From the NCBI GenBank assembly GCA_017515425.1, contig JAFWFU010000047.1, positions 1 through 64,000 on the forward strand: a DNA stretch of 64,000 nucleotides. The letters run 5' to 3'. The position numbers were made by a program, and so were the translations under genes. Under the pieces are notes generated by a model that saw only the letters and a list, made by a program, of their open reading frames with translations, was not told the origin of the DNA and made no database searches. Source of the DNA: Mogibacterium sp. GTDB lineage: Bacteria > Bacillota > Clostridia > Peptostreptococcales > Anaerovoracaceae. Shown one piece after another: positions 44,450 through 53,806 of the stretch (positions are counted from its first letter, which is position 1; every line of letters starts with the position of its first letter).

Positions 44450-47035
44450 TTAACTGTAAATCAGCTTCTCTCCGTCAGAGTCGCAGATAAGGCTCTGTCC
44501 GTCGACTATGCCGCCGCGGATTATGCCCTCGGCTATCTCCGTTTCAACATGCTGCTGCAAATAGCGCTTAATAGGTCTTGCCCCATAGCGCGGGTCATAT
44601 GCCTCATCAGCTATGAAGTCGAGCGCTTTGTCCGTCACCTCAAGCGCAATCTCCTTCTCGGCAAGCCTCTTTCTGATTTCGGCAAAGGACAGCTCTATTA
44701 TCCCCTTAATCTGACTCTTCGTAAGCGGCGTGAACACTATTATATCATCTATGCGGTTTATGAATTCTGGTCTGAAATTGTCTCTGAGCTGATTCATTAC
44801 GCCTTCTTCCACCTCGGGGCTCAGCACGCCTTCCTCGCTCATATTTTCTATCAAATCCGCACTTCCTATATTAGAAGTCATTATGACTATGGTGTTTTTG
44901 AAGTCCACCGTGCGCCCTTGATTGTCCGTCAGGCGTCCGTCGTCTAAGAGCTGCAAAAGTATATTGAATACATCTGGGTGAGCCTTCTCTATCTCGTCGA
45001 AGAGAATGACACTATAGGGTTTTCGGCGCACGGCTTCCGTGAGCTGGCCGCCTTCGTCGTAGCCCACATATCCCGGAGGGGCTCCGACGAGGCGCGACAC
45101 AGAGTGCTTCTCCATATATTCGGACATATCTATCCTTATCATATTGCGCTCTGTGTCGAAAAGCGCTTCGGAGAGCGCTTTTGCCAGCTCCGTCTTTCCC
45201 ACTCCCGTAGGGCCGAGGAAGATAAAGGATCCAATCGGTCTATCCTCATCTTTCAGACCAGCCCTGGCGCGGAGGATAGCCTCAGATACGGCTTTCACGC
45301 CCTCGTCCTGCCCTATCACCCTCTTATGCAGAATATCCGGCAGTCTCAGGAGCTTATCCCTTTCGGTCTCCACCAGCTTGCTCACAGGAATGCCCGTCCA
45401 TGCGGAGATTACCTCTGCAATCTCATCTTCCGTCACTTCCTCCTGGAGCATTTTCTCCTCGTTTTGCTTATCCTCGGCATTCTTCTTTTCCTCCAGCTTC
45501 TTCTCAAGCTCGGGCAAAACGCCATATTTGAGCTTGGCGCCCTTTTCATAGTCCGCATGGCGCTCCGCGTCCTCTATCTCCAGATTTATCTCCTCAATCT
45601 GCTTCTTTAAATCCTTCACCTCGAGGATTAGCTTCTTCTCATTCTCCCACTGAGCAGTCATTCCCGCGCTCTTTTCCTTGAGGTCTGCAAGCTCTCTTTC
45701 AAGCGCTTCTAGTCTGAGCTTAGAGCCCTTGTCCTCTTCCTTCGCGAGCGCCTGCTTTTCTATCTCAAGTTGGGTAATCTTGCGAGAAACCTCATCAAGC
45801 TCTGATGGCATGGAGTCAATCTCGGTTCTTATGCGCGCCGCCGCCTCGTCCATGAGGTCGATAGCCTTGTCCGGCAGAAATCTATCGCTTATATATCTGT
45901 CGGATAAAGTCGCGCAGGCAATCAGCGCACTGTCCGTAATCCTGACGCCATGATGTATCTCGAATTTCTCTTTCAGCCCGCGCAGTATGGAAATCGTATC
46001 TTCAACTGTCGGCTGGTCGACCAGCACCTTCTGAAAACGCCTCTCAAGCGCCGCGTCCTTCTCCAAATACTGTCTGTATTCGTCGAGGGTGGTCGCACCT
46101 ATACAATGAAGCTCTCCCCTGGCAAGCTTAGGCTTTAGAAGATTTCCGGCGTCCATTGAGCCCTCGCTCTTACCCGCTCCGACGATATTATGTATTTCGT
46201 CGATAAAGAGAATTATCCTTCCTTCGGATTTCTCTATTTCATTCAAGACAGCCTTGAGCCTCTCCTCAAATTCTCCGCGGAATTTTGCACCCGCGATAAG
46301 CGAACCCATATCCAGCGCATATACTGTCTTGTCCTTGAGCCCTTCGGGCACATCACCAGCGACTATTCTCTGAGCCAATCCCTCGACGACAGCGGTTTTG
46401 CCGACGCCCGGCTCGCCGATAAGGACAGGATTGTTCTTCGTTCTGCGCGATAAAATCTGAATGAGATGTCTGATTTCGGAATCCCTTCCGATCACAGGGT
46501 CTAGCTTTCCGTCGCGAGCCATATCCACGAGGTCGCGCCCGTATTTGGCAAGAGCCTCGTAATTATCCTCGGGCGTCTGGCTTGTAATCCTCTGATTGCC
46601 CCTCACCTTGGTAAGCTCTGTGAGAAATCTGTCCTTGCTGATACCGTATTTGCTCAAAATCTTCTCGCTTGCAGTTCCCTTTTCTCCGAGCAGAGCGAGA
46701 TAGATATGCTCCACGCTCACATACTCGTCCTTAAACTGCTCAGCAAGAGCCTCGGCATCCATAAAAATCTTATTAAATCGGCGCGTTCCGTACATATTGT
46801 CGCTTCCGCCCGATACCTTGGGAATCTTGTCAATCTCCGCCTGAACATCAGAAGTCAGGGCGGTCACATCCACACCCATTGCCGTAAGAAGCTTAGGAAT
46901 AAGCCCGTCCTGTTGCTTTAAAAGCGCCAGATGAATATGCTCACCGTCCACCATTTGATTGCCCTCGGAAACCGCGATATTTTGGCAGTCAATGACAATC
47001 TGCTGCGCATTCTGTGTATATCTTTCTACATTCAT
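44450..47035 (-). CDS. clpB: ATP-dependent disaggregase ClpB
   Basis: An 861-residue Hsp100 hexamer that rescues aggregated proteins with DnaK. It has the N-terminal Clp repeat domain (1-145), NBD1 with [18 protein letters not shown], and a long middle coiled-coil domain (about 400-520), which separates ClpB from ClpC. NBD2 has [19 protein letters not shown] followed by a C-terminal D2-small domain. AGGAGGTGTAAATAT precedes the ATG. Upstream are a 17-spaced promoter and a perfect CIRCE site, so HrcA heat-shock control is likely. groE and dnaK are elsewhere. Confidence 0.97.
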   Translation of the reverse strand: MNVERYTQNAQQIVIDCQNIAVSEGNQMVDGEHIHLALLKQQDGLIPKLLTAMGVDVTALTSDVQAEIDKIPKVSGGSDNMYGTRRFNKIFMDAEALAEQFKDEYVSVEHIYLALLGEKGTASEKILSKYGISKDRFLTELTKVRGNQRITSQTPEDNYEALAKYGRDLVDMARDGKLDPVIGRDSEIRHLIQILSRRTKNNPVLIGEPGVGKTAVVEGLAQRIVAGDVPEGLKDKTVYALDMGSLIAGAKFRGEFEERLKAVLNEIEKSEGRIILFIDEIHNIVGAGKSEGSMDAGNLLKPKLARGELHCIGATTLDEYRQYLEKDAALERRFQKVLVDQPTVEDTISILRGLKEKFEIHHGVRITDSALIACATLSDRYISDRFLPDKAIDLMDEAAARIRTEIDSMPSELDEVSRKITQLEIEKQALAKEEDKGSKLRLEALERELADLKEKSAGMTAQWENEKKLILEVKDLKKQIEEINLEIEDAERHADYEKGAKLKYGVLPELEKKLEEKKNAEDKQNEEKMLQEEVTEDEIAEVISAWTGIPVSKLVETERDKLLRLPDILHKRVIGQDEGVKAVSEAILRARAGLKDEDRPIGSFIFLGPTGVGKTELAKALSEALFDTERNMIRIDMSEYMEKHSVSRLVGAPPGYVGYDEGGQLTEAVRRKPYSVILFDEIEKAHPDVFNILLQLLDDGRLTDNQGRTVDFKNTIVIMTSNIGSADLIENMSEEGVLSPEVEEGVMNQLRDNFRPEFINRIDDIIVFTPLTKSQIKGIIELSFAEIRKRLAEKEIALEVTDKALDFIADEAYDPRYGARPIKRYLQQHVETEIAEGIIRGGIVDGQSLICDSDGEKLIYS

Positions 47036-47089
47036 ATATTTACACCTCCTCTATTGAAGATTTATTAGCGTAGATCATTTTTCAAAACT

Positions 47090-47118
47090 ATAATACTGCA
47101 TAATTCAAGGCTTGTAAA
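47090..47118 (-). promoter_or_regulatory. Predicted promoter of clpB
   Basis: TTTACA (47113-47118) and TATTAT (47090-47095) are 17 bases apart on the minus strand, directly downstream of the CIRCE element. Confidence 0.75.
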
Positions 47119-47125
47119 GAAAAAA

Positions 47126-47152
47126 TTAGCACTCTCTGTGCGAGAGTGCTAA
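47126..47152. promoter_or_regulatory. CIRCE operator (HrcA binding site)
   Basis: TTAGCACTC, 9 bases, GAGTGCTAA: exact consensus inverted repeat, lying just upstream of the clpB -35 box. Confidence 0.95.
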
Positions 47153-47169
47153 CCGCCTAAGTCCAAACC

Positions 47170-47335
47170 TATGCTCTAATTCTTTAAGCTATTCCTTTAT
47201 TTTATTTCCTTTACTCTATTCCTTTAATTTATTATTCTAATCTATTTCCTTTGCCCAATTTCCTTTACTTTATTCCTTTTATTTATTCCTCTACTCTATT
47301 TCCTCTATCCAATTCCCTTTAATCATTTTCTTTGC
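47170..47335. repeat. Pyrimidine-rich low-complexity tandem region
   Basis: Many imperfect copies of a 10-14 base unit such as CTATTCCTTTAATTTATT fill the spacer between clpB and ddl. The 371-base gap otherwise holds only the clpB promoter and CIRCE; no gene is seen. Confidence 0.75.
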
Positions 47336-47406
47336 GCATTCCGCTTTATGCTTTTCATTCTTCACATACTATATGCCCGCCGCTTTCACATACGATATAC
47401 ACGCCT

Positions 47407-48657
47407 CTAAATATTTGCGGTTTGCAGTATATTCGTATCGAATTTATAGGTGACCGCCTCTTCCCTTCGGGAACGCTCGAGTGCAAGGCGAATCATTCTA
47501 TCGAGCAGCTCCGTATAGGAAAGACCGACAGGCTCCCAAAGATAGAATGAGAGCGAGCCCGGAATCGGATTTATCTCGTTGAAATAGAGCGAGCCATCGT
47601 CTTTATCTATCATAAAATCAATTCTCGAAACTCCGTTGCAGCCGAGCGCCTTAAAGGCTTTAACCGCGAGCTCTCTAATCTCTTCTCGCTCTTTCTTTTT
47701 AAGCTCTGCAGGAATCTTACGCGAAAGATTTGCCATGCCCGAACCGCGCGAGCCCTTCGCACCGCCGATCGCCTTGGTCTCGCCGGCTGAACTTGCAGCT
47801 GAATTTGCGGCAGCACTTTTAACCCCGCCTTTGGCGCCGCCCTTCTTTCCTCCGCTGTTCACATATTTATCCTCATAGCTGAGAATTACCCCTGCATTCA
47901 GAGGCTCCTCGCATTCGGACGCCTCCGCCTCGTTTTCATCACCCAAAACGGCGCAGTTAATCTCCCTCAGATTGCTGATGGCATGTTCTGCCATAATGCG
48001 CGTTGCATACATATAGGCGTCGTCAACGACTGAAATCAGTTCATCTCTATTCTTTGCCACGCCTATTCCCACGCTTGATCCCAGATTTACGGGTTTGACG
48101 ATAACAGGATACCCGATAACTTTCTCAATATCGTTCAGCAAAACCTCTGTATCTGCATAGTCCGCAAGAGTATATAGCTTGGCGTCAAGCACAGGCACTC
48201 CCGCTTCCTTTAGGATTGCCTTGGTAATGAATTTATCCATGGAAACCGCAGACGATGTCACATCGGGCCCGACGAAAGGAACTCCTATGGTCTTTAAATA
48301 TCCCTGTAGCGCCCCGTCCTCTACATTAGTGCCATGCACGACGGGAAATGCGATGTCAAATTCAACGGGCTTAATGCCGCCGAATAATTTAAACGGATAT
48401 GGCTGGAGCATGAAATGCCCGCCTTCGTTTACCATGATGACCCTCTGGGCGGAGTTGAGCATGGCAGGAATATCGCGATATGAACTGATTTCTCCCACGC
48501 CCTCTCCTATATACATCTCATTGTCCTTAGTCATATACAATGGAATAGGCTCGTATTTCTTCCTGTCCATTGACTTCAAAGCCTGTATTCCCGAGATTAT
48601 GGAGACCTCGTGCTCCACGGACTTTCCGCCCCATATCATTGCAACTCTGATTTTCAT
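47407..48657 (-). CDS. ddl: D-alanine--D-alanine ligase family protein (VanG-like branch)
   Basis: A 416-residue ATP-grasp ligase. GGKSVEHEVSIISG lies at the N-terminus, and the ATP-grasp core carries VIVKPVNLGSSVGIGV and the Mg-binding NEINPIPGSLSFYLWEP. The last segment resembles the clostridial/VanG-like branch, some members of which make D-Ala-D-Ser, so the second substrate is uncertain. A Gly/Lys/Ala/Ser-rich insert of about 40 residues (near 260-303) splits the conserved KY-to-GMANLSRKIPAEL region. It supplies the terminal dipeptide for MurF, whose membrane-anchored homologue is the next gene upstream (about 100 bases). Confidence 0.9.
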   Translation of the reverse strand: MKIRVAMIWGGKSVEHEVSIISGIQALKSMDRKKYEPIPLYMTKDNEMYIGEGVGEISSYRDIPAMLNSAQRVIMVNEGGHFMLQPYPFKLFGGIKPVEFDIAFPVVHGTNVEDGALQGYLKTIGVPFVGPDVTSSAVSMDKFITKAILKEAGVPVLDAKLYTLADYADTEVLLNDIEKVIGYPVIVKPVNLGSSVGIGVAKNRDELISVVDDAYMYATRIMAEHAISNLREINCAVLGDENEAEASECEEPLNAGVILSYEDKYVNSGGKKGGAKGGVKSAAANSAASSAGETKAIGGAKGSRGSGMANLSRKIPAELKKKEREEIRELAVKAFKALGCNGVSRIDFMIDKDDGSLYFNEINPIPGSLSFYLWEPVGLSYTELLDRMIRLALERSRREEAVTYKFDTNILQTANI

Positions 48658-48677
48658 TTTGTGCTCCCAATTTTAGT

Positions 48678-48707
48678 TAAGATCCTTCAACTGCGCTCAG
48701 GATGACA
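48678..48707. repeat. Short dispersed imperfect palindrome (copy 2)
   Basis: GATCCTTCAACTGCGCTCAG, then GATGACA, corresponds to the element at 2088-2127 and lies between the MurF-like gene and ddl. A more degenerate trace (CAGTCACTATTCAGGACGACA) follows at about 48738-48758. Confidence 0.5.
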
Positions 48708-48761
48708 TTATTAGTTTCCCGAAATAGAGTATTTTCTCAGTCACTATTCAGGACGACAATG

Positions 48762-50408
48762 CTAGTAATTATCCGGCAGGTCGTTTTCCAAAAGGATATA
48801 TTTATGCTTATCCGTCCTTATGCTATAGGCATATTCGATAGCTTCCTCCACCCTGTCAAATACAAGGCATTTCTTTTCGGGAAAACCCTCGCTCAAAAGC
48901 CCCTCACGTATTGGCTCCGTACGCTTATGCCCCACCAATAGCGCGAAGTCGCAGCATGAAGCCGCATAAACGCCAAGCTTCCTGTTATAATCATCTTCGT
49001 CCGTTCCGAGTTCCACCATGCCGGGCGTTATCAATATTCGCATACCCTCAAACATGGCGAGGGTCTCCACAGCCGCCTTCGAGCCAATCGGATTGGAATT
49101 ATAGGCGTCATCTATAATAGTAAGCCCGCCCTGCTCCTTCATCTCCATTCTGTGAGCGGCAGGCTGGAGCCGCCTAATAGGAATCCTTAATTCCTCCAAA
49201 TCAATTCCCATTTCATGCGCCACAGCAATAGCACCCATTACATTGATGATATTATGTGCGCCAACGAGCTTCATATTATAAGTGCACGAACTGCCATCAG
49301 GCGCATTCGCCTTAAACTCCGTGCCGCGCGAACTCAGCTTTATATCAGAAGCGTAGTAGCCGCGATCTGCCACGTCCGCATGATAGATTATAGGCATATC
49401 ATATGCGGGCGGAAGCTCCGCACCCGTCTCGCGCATATATTCCATATACTCCGCAATATATTCATTATCCCCGTTAAGGAATAGCTGCCCGTCCTCGGGG
49501 AGCGCGTCCGCGAGCTCAAACTTCGTGAATTTTATGTTCTCGATATTTTCGAATGTATCGAGGTGCTGCGGACCTATTGATGTGATAATGCCATGTCTCG
49601 GCTTTACAAAGTCGCAGATCTCCTTTATCTCTCCCACATATCTTGCGCCCATTTCGCAGACGAATACCTCATGTGAGCGCCTCAGACTTCCCCTTATCGT
49701 CTTGACTATGCCCATGGGAGTATTATAGCTCTCAGGCGTCACCAGGACGCTGTATTTAGCTCTCAGCAGCGTTTCGAGATAGAATTTTACGCTGGTCTTT
49801 CCATAGCTTCCCGTCACTCCGATAATCGTCAGATCCCCGTTTTCGGCAAGAATCCTCTTGGCGTCGTTCAAATAATAATCATTTATACAGCGCTCAATAT
49901 GTGAATTGATAAAGCAAGCCAGCATATTCATAAAAATCTGCGCGCCCGTAAGCCAGAGCAAAAAGCCGTTCAGCGGGGCGATAAGAAGATTATTATCCCC
50001 CGCATTCAGATATTTGACCGCCGATAAAGGGGACGATAACATACAAAACGTCAGCAAGACTATGGTGACTATCATGCGCTTTACCCTCGGCGTACATACG
50101 AGAGGCTTTTTGGAATTCATCTCCTTCATCAGCCTATAGACTATGATAATCACGGCGAGTGCAATCCAGCCTATCACAATGCAGAGAGCGTCCAAGAATA
50201 CCGACCCCGCCTTCGTGCATAGCATGGAAACAAAGCCGAATACCATGGCGAATACGAGAATCCATTGCAGGCGGAAATTCCGGCGAATCCACTCAAGCTG
50301 CTCTCCTGTTTTATATACATTGAGCTGGAACATATGCATATTGTATCGAAGAGTCAGCCAGTATGCTGGAATGGCAAGAGCTATCGTGAAGAGCGTCAAA
50401 AATATCAT
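48762..50408 (-). CDS. Membrane-anchored MurF-like Mur ligase
   Basis: A 548-residue protein. The N-terminal about 185 residues hold four to five membrane helices instead of the normal MurF substrate-binding domain. From residue 190 a Mur ligase core follows: VTGSYGKTSVKFYLETLL (ATP loop), TPESYNTPMGIVKTIR, SIGPQHLDTF and the MurF-type C-terminal DDAYNSNPIGSKAAVETL. It probably adds D-Ala-D-Ala to the UDP-MurNAc-tripeptide at the membrane, or ligates a related amino acid. No other MurF is in the window. Overlaps the hydrolase gene by 4 bases and is followed by ddl. Confidence 0.85.
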   Translation of the reverse strand: MIFLTLFTIALAIPAYWLTLRYNMHMFQLNVYKTGEQLEWIRRNFRLQWILVFAMVFGFVSMLCTKAGSVFLDALCIVIGWIALAVIIIVYRLMKEMNSKKPLVCTPRVKRMIVTIVLLTFCMLSSPLSAVKYLNAGDNNLLIAPLNGFLLWLTGAQIFMNMLACFINSHIERCINDYYLNDAKRILAENGDLTIIGVTGSYGKTSVKFYLETLLRAKYSVLVTPESYNTPMGIVKTIRGSLRRSHEVFVCEMGARYVGEIKEICDFVKPRHGIITSIGPQHLDTFENIENIKFTKFELADALPEDGQLFLNGDNEYIAEYMEYMRETGAELPPAYDMPIIYHADVADRGYYASDIKLSSRGTEFKANAPDGSSCTYNMKLVGAHNIINVMGAIAVAHEMGIDLEELRIPIRRLQPAAHRMEMKEQGGLTIIDDAYNSNPIGSKAAVETLAMFEGMRILITPGMVELGTDEDDYNRKLGVYAASCCDFALLVGHKRTEPIREGLLSEGFPEKKCLVFDRVEEAIEYAYSIRTDKHKYILLENDLPDNY

Positions 50409-51364
50409 TTCTTCTCACCACCCTTCTTCGCGCTGTCGTCTTTCGCCCCAGCTGTTTTCCTACCGCTGCGCCCTTTTCCTTTTGGGCTTTTCTTCGCGCT
50501 ATCCTCTTTTCCTTTTGAGTCCTTCTTCGCGGCGCTATCTTTTGCCCCAGCGGTTTTCCTACCACCCTTCGCCACCTTATCCGCTTCGAGGAAGCTCCTG
50601 ATTATGCTCCTAAACATCAGCGGCTGTTCCAGGAAGGAATAATGCCCCGCACCCTCTAAGGTCACCAATGCGGCATTCGGCATTAGGCTCTCCATAATAT
50701 GCGCGTCAGAAATCGGCGTGTCTAAATCCTCGCTTCCCCATACCAAGAGAGTCTCCTGTTTAACGGAAGGTAAAATCCCCCTCAAATCCTCGTTTACGGC
50801 TTTTACGAGACATGCCTTCATAACAGCCGAAGCCCTCTTATAGTCCTCAGAGCCCTGCTTGCTCAGCCAATAATCTATTACCTCGGGAAACAAAGCGTGA
50901 ACGGGCGCAGAGGTCAGGAATTTCCTCATCATCTTATACCGCTTCACTTTAAGATTCTGCATGGCAGTCCTCTCAGGCATAATGCCTGCGCTGTCAATCA
51001 GCATAATCTTACTTATCTCAAAGGGAAGCTCGCCCTCTGATGACCTCGAAGCCATCTTTATTATCATTCTGCCGCCGTAAGAATGCCCTATCAGCACGGC
51101 TTTTTTTACCTTAATCTCCCCCATGAATTTGCAGAAGAAATCGCAGTAGTCGTCCACGCTCCAAGCCTCGGGCGGTTCGTCGCTCTCGCCAAATCCAGGC
51201 AAATCAAGCTGAACGACCCTGTATCTGTCGCCAATCGCAGCCGACACGGAGTCATACATATTCATCTCCGTGCCCCAGCCTTGCAGCACCACAGCAGTCC
51301 TTGCTCTGCCGCTCGCCCCGCTTATCTTATATTTAATATTCAGTCCTTCAATCTTTACATCCAT
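50405..51364 (-). CDS. Alpha/beta-fold hydrolase with Lys/Gly-rich tail
   Basis: A 319-residue protein. Residues 1-260 are an alpha/beta hydrolase: oxyanion region VLQGWGTEMN, DLPGFGESDEPPEAWS, nucleophile elbow GHSYGGRM (Ser near 95), Asp in WGSEDLDTPI and the catalytic His in GAGHYSFLE. About the last 55 residues are a low-complexity Lys/Gly/Ala/Ser tail containing two copies of GRKTAGAKD. The tail is encoded by repeated DNA. The stop overlaps the MurF-like start (ATGA). A role in cell-wall or lipid metabolism is suggested only by this coupling. Confidence 0.8.
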   Translation of the reverse strand: MDVKIEGLNIKYKISGASGRARTAVVLQGWGTEMNMYDSVSAAIGDRYRVVQLDLPGFGESDEPPEAWSVDDYCDFFCKFMGEIKVKKAVLIGHSYGGRMIIKMASRSSEGELPFEISKIMLIDSAGIMPERTAMQNLKVKRYKMMRKFLTSAPVHALFPEVIDYWLSKQGSEDYKRASAVMKACLVKAVNEDLRGILPSVKQETLLVWGSEDLDTPISDAHIMESLMPNAALVTLEGAGHYSFLEQPLMFRSIIRSFLEADKVAKGGRKTAGAKDSAAKKDSKGKEDSAKKSPKGKGRSGRKTAGAKDDSAKKGGEKK

Positions 51365-51384
51365 ACGCAGTTATAATACCATAT

Positions 51385-51429
51385 AAAAAAAATCGGGTAC
51401 AGGGGCTGCGTTAATCATGTACCCGATTT
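51385..51429 (-). terminator. Intrinsic terminator after the aminotransferase
   Basis: On the minus strand AAATCGGGTACA and TGTACCCGATTT form a 12-bp perfect stem with a 16-base loop, followed by TTTTT. Confidence 0.9.
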
Positions 51430-51493
51430 GTATAGACAGGCAGACAAATCGAATAATCTGCATATCTAACCATTTAGTGAAGCCGCCAAGGCT

Positions 51494-52684
51494 CTATCTA
51501 TATGACTCAATCATTCTCTTAAACGACGGAAGCGATCTCTCTATCATCTCCTCAGACACGCAGTATGAGAGTCTGAAATAGCCGGGACAGCCGAATACCT
51601 CTCCGGGAACCACCAGCAGATTCTCCTTTTCCTTTGCGTCGAGTGAGAACTGCATTGCATCTCCGTTCGGAGCCTTTACGAAGAGATAGAATGCGCCGTC
51701 CGGCTTTGCCGCCTCATATCCCATTTCCCTGAGCGACGAGAAAAGGCGGTTTCTATTTCTTTCATAAGCTTCCAAATCCGGCATTTCACTCGCACAGATT
51801 TCGATAACCTTCTGAATCAGTGTCGGCGGGCATACATGTCCCGACGCCCTCGCTGCTCCGGCAACCGTGGCATAGAGATCCCTGCTGTCCGCGCAGCTGT
51901 CAGGCACGCAGACATAGCCTATACGCTCTCCCGGAAGCGAAAGTGATTTTGAATATGAATAACATACTATGGTATTTTCGTAGATATTCGGAATGAACGG
52001 CACCTTTACATCACCGTAGACCAGCTCTCTATAAGGCTCGTCGGCAATTATATAGATAGGATGTCCGTATTCCTCGCCCTTCCTTCTTAGCAGATCTGCA
52101 AGTGCCGAGAGGGTTTCCTCAGTATACACCACTCCTGATGGATTGTTCGGAGAGTTTATTATTACTGCTTGCGTGTGTTCAGAAATTGTTTCGTCGAGAG
52201 AAGAAAGGTTTATTTGGAAAGCTTCCGTGTCGGCAGGCACGATTTTAAACTTCGCTCCCGCACTTTCCACAAATACCTTGTATTCGGGGAAGAACGGGGC
52301 AATCGTGATGATCTCGCTCTCCTCGTCCGCCGTAAGTGCACAGAAGGTTGCGAAAATCGCCGGCGCTGCGCCACAGGTGAAGAATAGGTTGGCAGCAGTA
52401 TAGTCCGTTCCAAATCTCCTGTTCAGATCGGCAGCCACGGCTGCTCTTGCATCTTCAAATCCCGCTGCGACCGAATAGCCGTGGAGCTTTACGGATTCCA
52501 CATTGCTTACTACGTCGCAGATTGTCTCATTTATCTTCTTAGGCGCAGGTATGCTCGGATTTCCAAGTGAATAGTCGAATACGTTCTCAGCTCCGACCTT
52601 CTTAGCCTGCTCCAATCCATACATAAACAGCTCTCGGATAAATGAAGGCTCTGTTCCCAGCGCATAATATCTTTTGTTCAACAT
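51494..52684 (-). CDS. Class I/II pyridoxal-phosphate aminotransferase
   Basis: A 396-residue cytosolic enzyme of the AspC-like fold. The sequence shows NSPNNPSGVVY, IADEPYRELVYGD and the PLP-lysine segment SYSKSLSLPGERIGYV, with the final RLSYCVSEE arginine that binds the substrate carboxylate. GGGAGGAATAGAA precedes the ATG. The gene is divergent from a LysR regulator and has a long leader with a strong hairpin. Context with indolepyruvate:ferredoxin oxidoreductase suggests an aromatic or branched-chain amino acid as donor; the substrate is inference. Confidence 0.9.
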   Translation of the reverse strand: MLNKRYYALGTEPSFIRELFMYGLEQAKKVGAENVFDYSLGNPSIPAPKKINETICDVVSNVESVKLHGYSVAAGFEDARAAVAADLNRRFGTDYTAANLFFTCGAAPAIFATFCALTADEESEIITIAPFFPEYKVFVESAGAKFKIVPADTEAFQINLSSLDETISEHTQAVIINSPNNPSGVVYTEETLSALADLLRRKGEEYGHPIYIIADEPYRELVYGDVKVPFIPNIYENTIVCYSYSKSLSLPGERIGYVCVPDSCADSRDLYATVAGAARASGHVCPPTLIQKVIEICASEMPDLEAYERNRNRLFSSLREMGYEAAKPDGAFYLFVKAPNGDAMQFSLDAKEKENLLVVPGEVFGCPGYFRLSYCVSEEMIERSLPSFKRMIESYR

Positions 52685-52722
52685 TTCTATTCCTCCCGGC
52701 AGGTGCAGTTATGCTGACTGTC

Positions 52723-52760
52723 CCACAAAACCGAAGTCTGAATCGACTTCGGCTCTGTGG
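52723..52760 (-). other. Strong hairpin in the aminotransferase leader
   Basis: CCACA...CCGAAGTC and GACTTCGG...TGTGG form a 13-bp interrupted stem about 40-75 bases before the ATG. There is no T run, so it is not a simple terminator. No known riboswitch was recognised. Confidence 0.6.
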
Positions 52761-52840
52761 AACTCTTGTAAGGAAAATGTATTGTCTATGCGTCATCTTC
52801 CGCAACTAAATCCTATCAAAATACACCCCCTATGACTAAT

Positions 52841-52881
52841 GAATAATATTGCATATGTAAGCACTTTTCTTCATGCCAAAA
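52841..52881. promoter_or_regulatory. Shared regulatory element, copy at aminotransferase/lysR
   Basis: A 41-base stretch (GAATAATATTGCATATGTAA, then GCACTTTTCTTCATG) is nearly repeated at 58612-58652 upstream of iorA. It contains the imperfect dyad TGCATA-TG-TAAGCA and, on the minus strand, TATTAT as a possible -10. It lies in the intergenic region between the aminotransferase and the divergent LysR gene. Confidence 0.7.
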
Positions 52882-52936
52882 ATGAGGTATTATATACACG
52901 GGCTGCATACTATAGGATATACATTGAGGAAATCTT

Positions 52937-53797
52937 ATGGACATTAACAAGCTCGATTATTTTTTTGCCGCTGCTGAGCTTAACAACTTCACACAGGCGG
53001 CAGACAAATGTAATATCGCTCAGACGACTATGAGCAAATATATCGTCTCCCTCGAGGAAGAGATTGGGCTTCAGCTCTTTCACAGGACTAACAAAGGCTG
53101 TTCCCTCACGGTTCAGGGAGAGCTCTTCTATACGGGCATGAAAAAGGTATATGCGGAGTATAGTGATGTCATCAGGCTCATTCAGTCAGATGAAAAAGCT
53201 GAGATAAAGATCGGTGTAGACGGTGAATTCTTCAAGATACAGTCTCTCAAGGAATTCGAAGACGCTCATAGGAGCATAACTCTTTCTCTTACATTCGCCT
53301 CAAGAGACCGCTTATTCGAGGATTTGAGAAAGCATAGGATACATGCCGTCATCATTCCCGATGTAGTCATGTCTGACGAATTTCTTGACGAGAGCACGGT
53401 ATGCGTTGATTTAAGATCCGAGGAAGGTCTCCTCACATATTCAACAAGCACCAAAGAGAGGTTCGCTTCTATCGGGGAAATGATAGAGGCTATGCCGCTC
53501 ATCACCAAGTCCGCAGACCCCTCCTACCATGAATACTGTAGAAAGGTGCTCTTTAAACACTATGGCACCGAGTTCAAAGATGTGCAGGTGGTGGATACTG
53601 GTCCGAGGCAGCAGCTTTTGGTAAGTCTATCTCAGGGCTTTGCCATAATCCCAGAGTCAGAGCTCGCCTCAGGAATGGATTTGCAGCAGGAATCCGTCAG
53701 TGATGAGTTCATGGAAACCTTGCAGCTCGTCTACAGCCGCAAATTCGTCTCCTCATATCTCAAGGAGTTCATCAGGTTTATAAAGACGCAAATATAA
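52937..53797 (+). CDS. LysR-family transcriptional regulator
   Basis: A 286-residue regulator. The N-terminal winged HTH is clear (FAAAELNNFTQAADKCNIAQ and TTMSKYIVSLEEEIGLQLFH), and the C-terminal co-inducer domain runs from about residue 90. ATTGAGGAAATCTT precedes the ATG. Its divergence from the aminotransferase and the shared element in both promoters make it the likely regulator of the whole amino-acid oxidation module; this is inference. It converges with the OFA transporter with a 9-base gap. Confidence 0.9.
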   Translation: MDINKLDYFFAAAELNNFTQAADKCNIAQTTMSKYIVSLEEEIGLQLFHRTNKGCSLTVQGELFYTGMKKVYAEYSDVIRLIQSDEKAEIKIGVDGEFFKIQSLKEFEDAHRSITLSLTFASRDRLFEDLRKHRIHAVIIPDVVMSDEFLDESTVCVDLRSEEGLLTYSTSTKERFASIGEMIEAMPLITKSADPSYHEYCRKVLFKHYGTEFKDVQVVDTGPRQQLLVSLSQGFAIIPESELASGMDLQQESVSDEFMETLQLVYSRKFVSSYLKEFIRFIKTQI

Positions 53798-53806
53798 AGA
53801 GGTAAA

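Noticed and set aside
50311..50565. Additional minus-strand frame of 84 Arg/Lys-rich codons
   Set aside because: Alternative frame of the repetitive Lys/Gly tail of the hydrolase.
52602..52805. Upstream frame of 67 codons across the aminotransferase leader
   Set aside because: No ribosome site; it reads through the leader hairpin into the aminotransferase in another frame and lacks runs of a regulatory amino acid.
52841..52881. Sigma-54 promoter (GGCAT...TGC) in the shared element
   Set aside because: GG and GC are 13 bases apart instead of 10, and the second copy lacks the GG.
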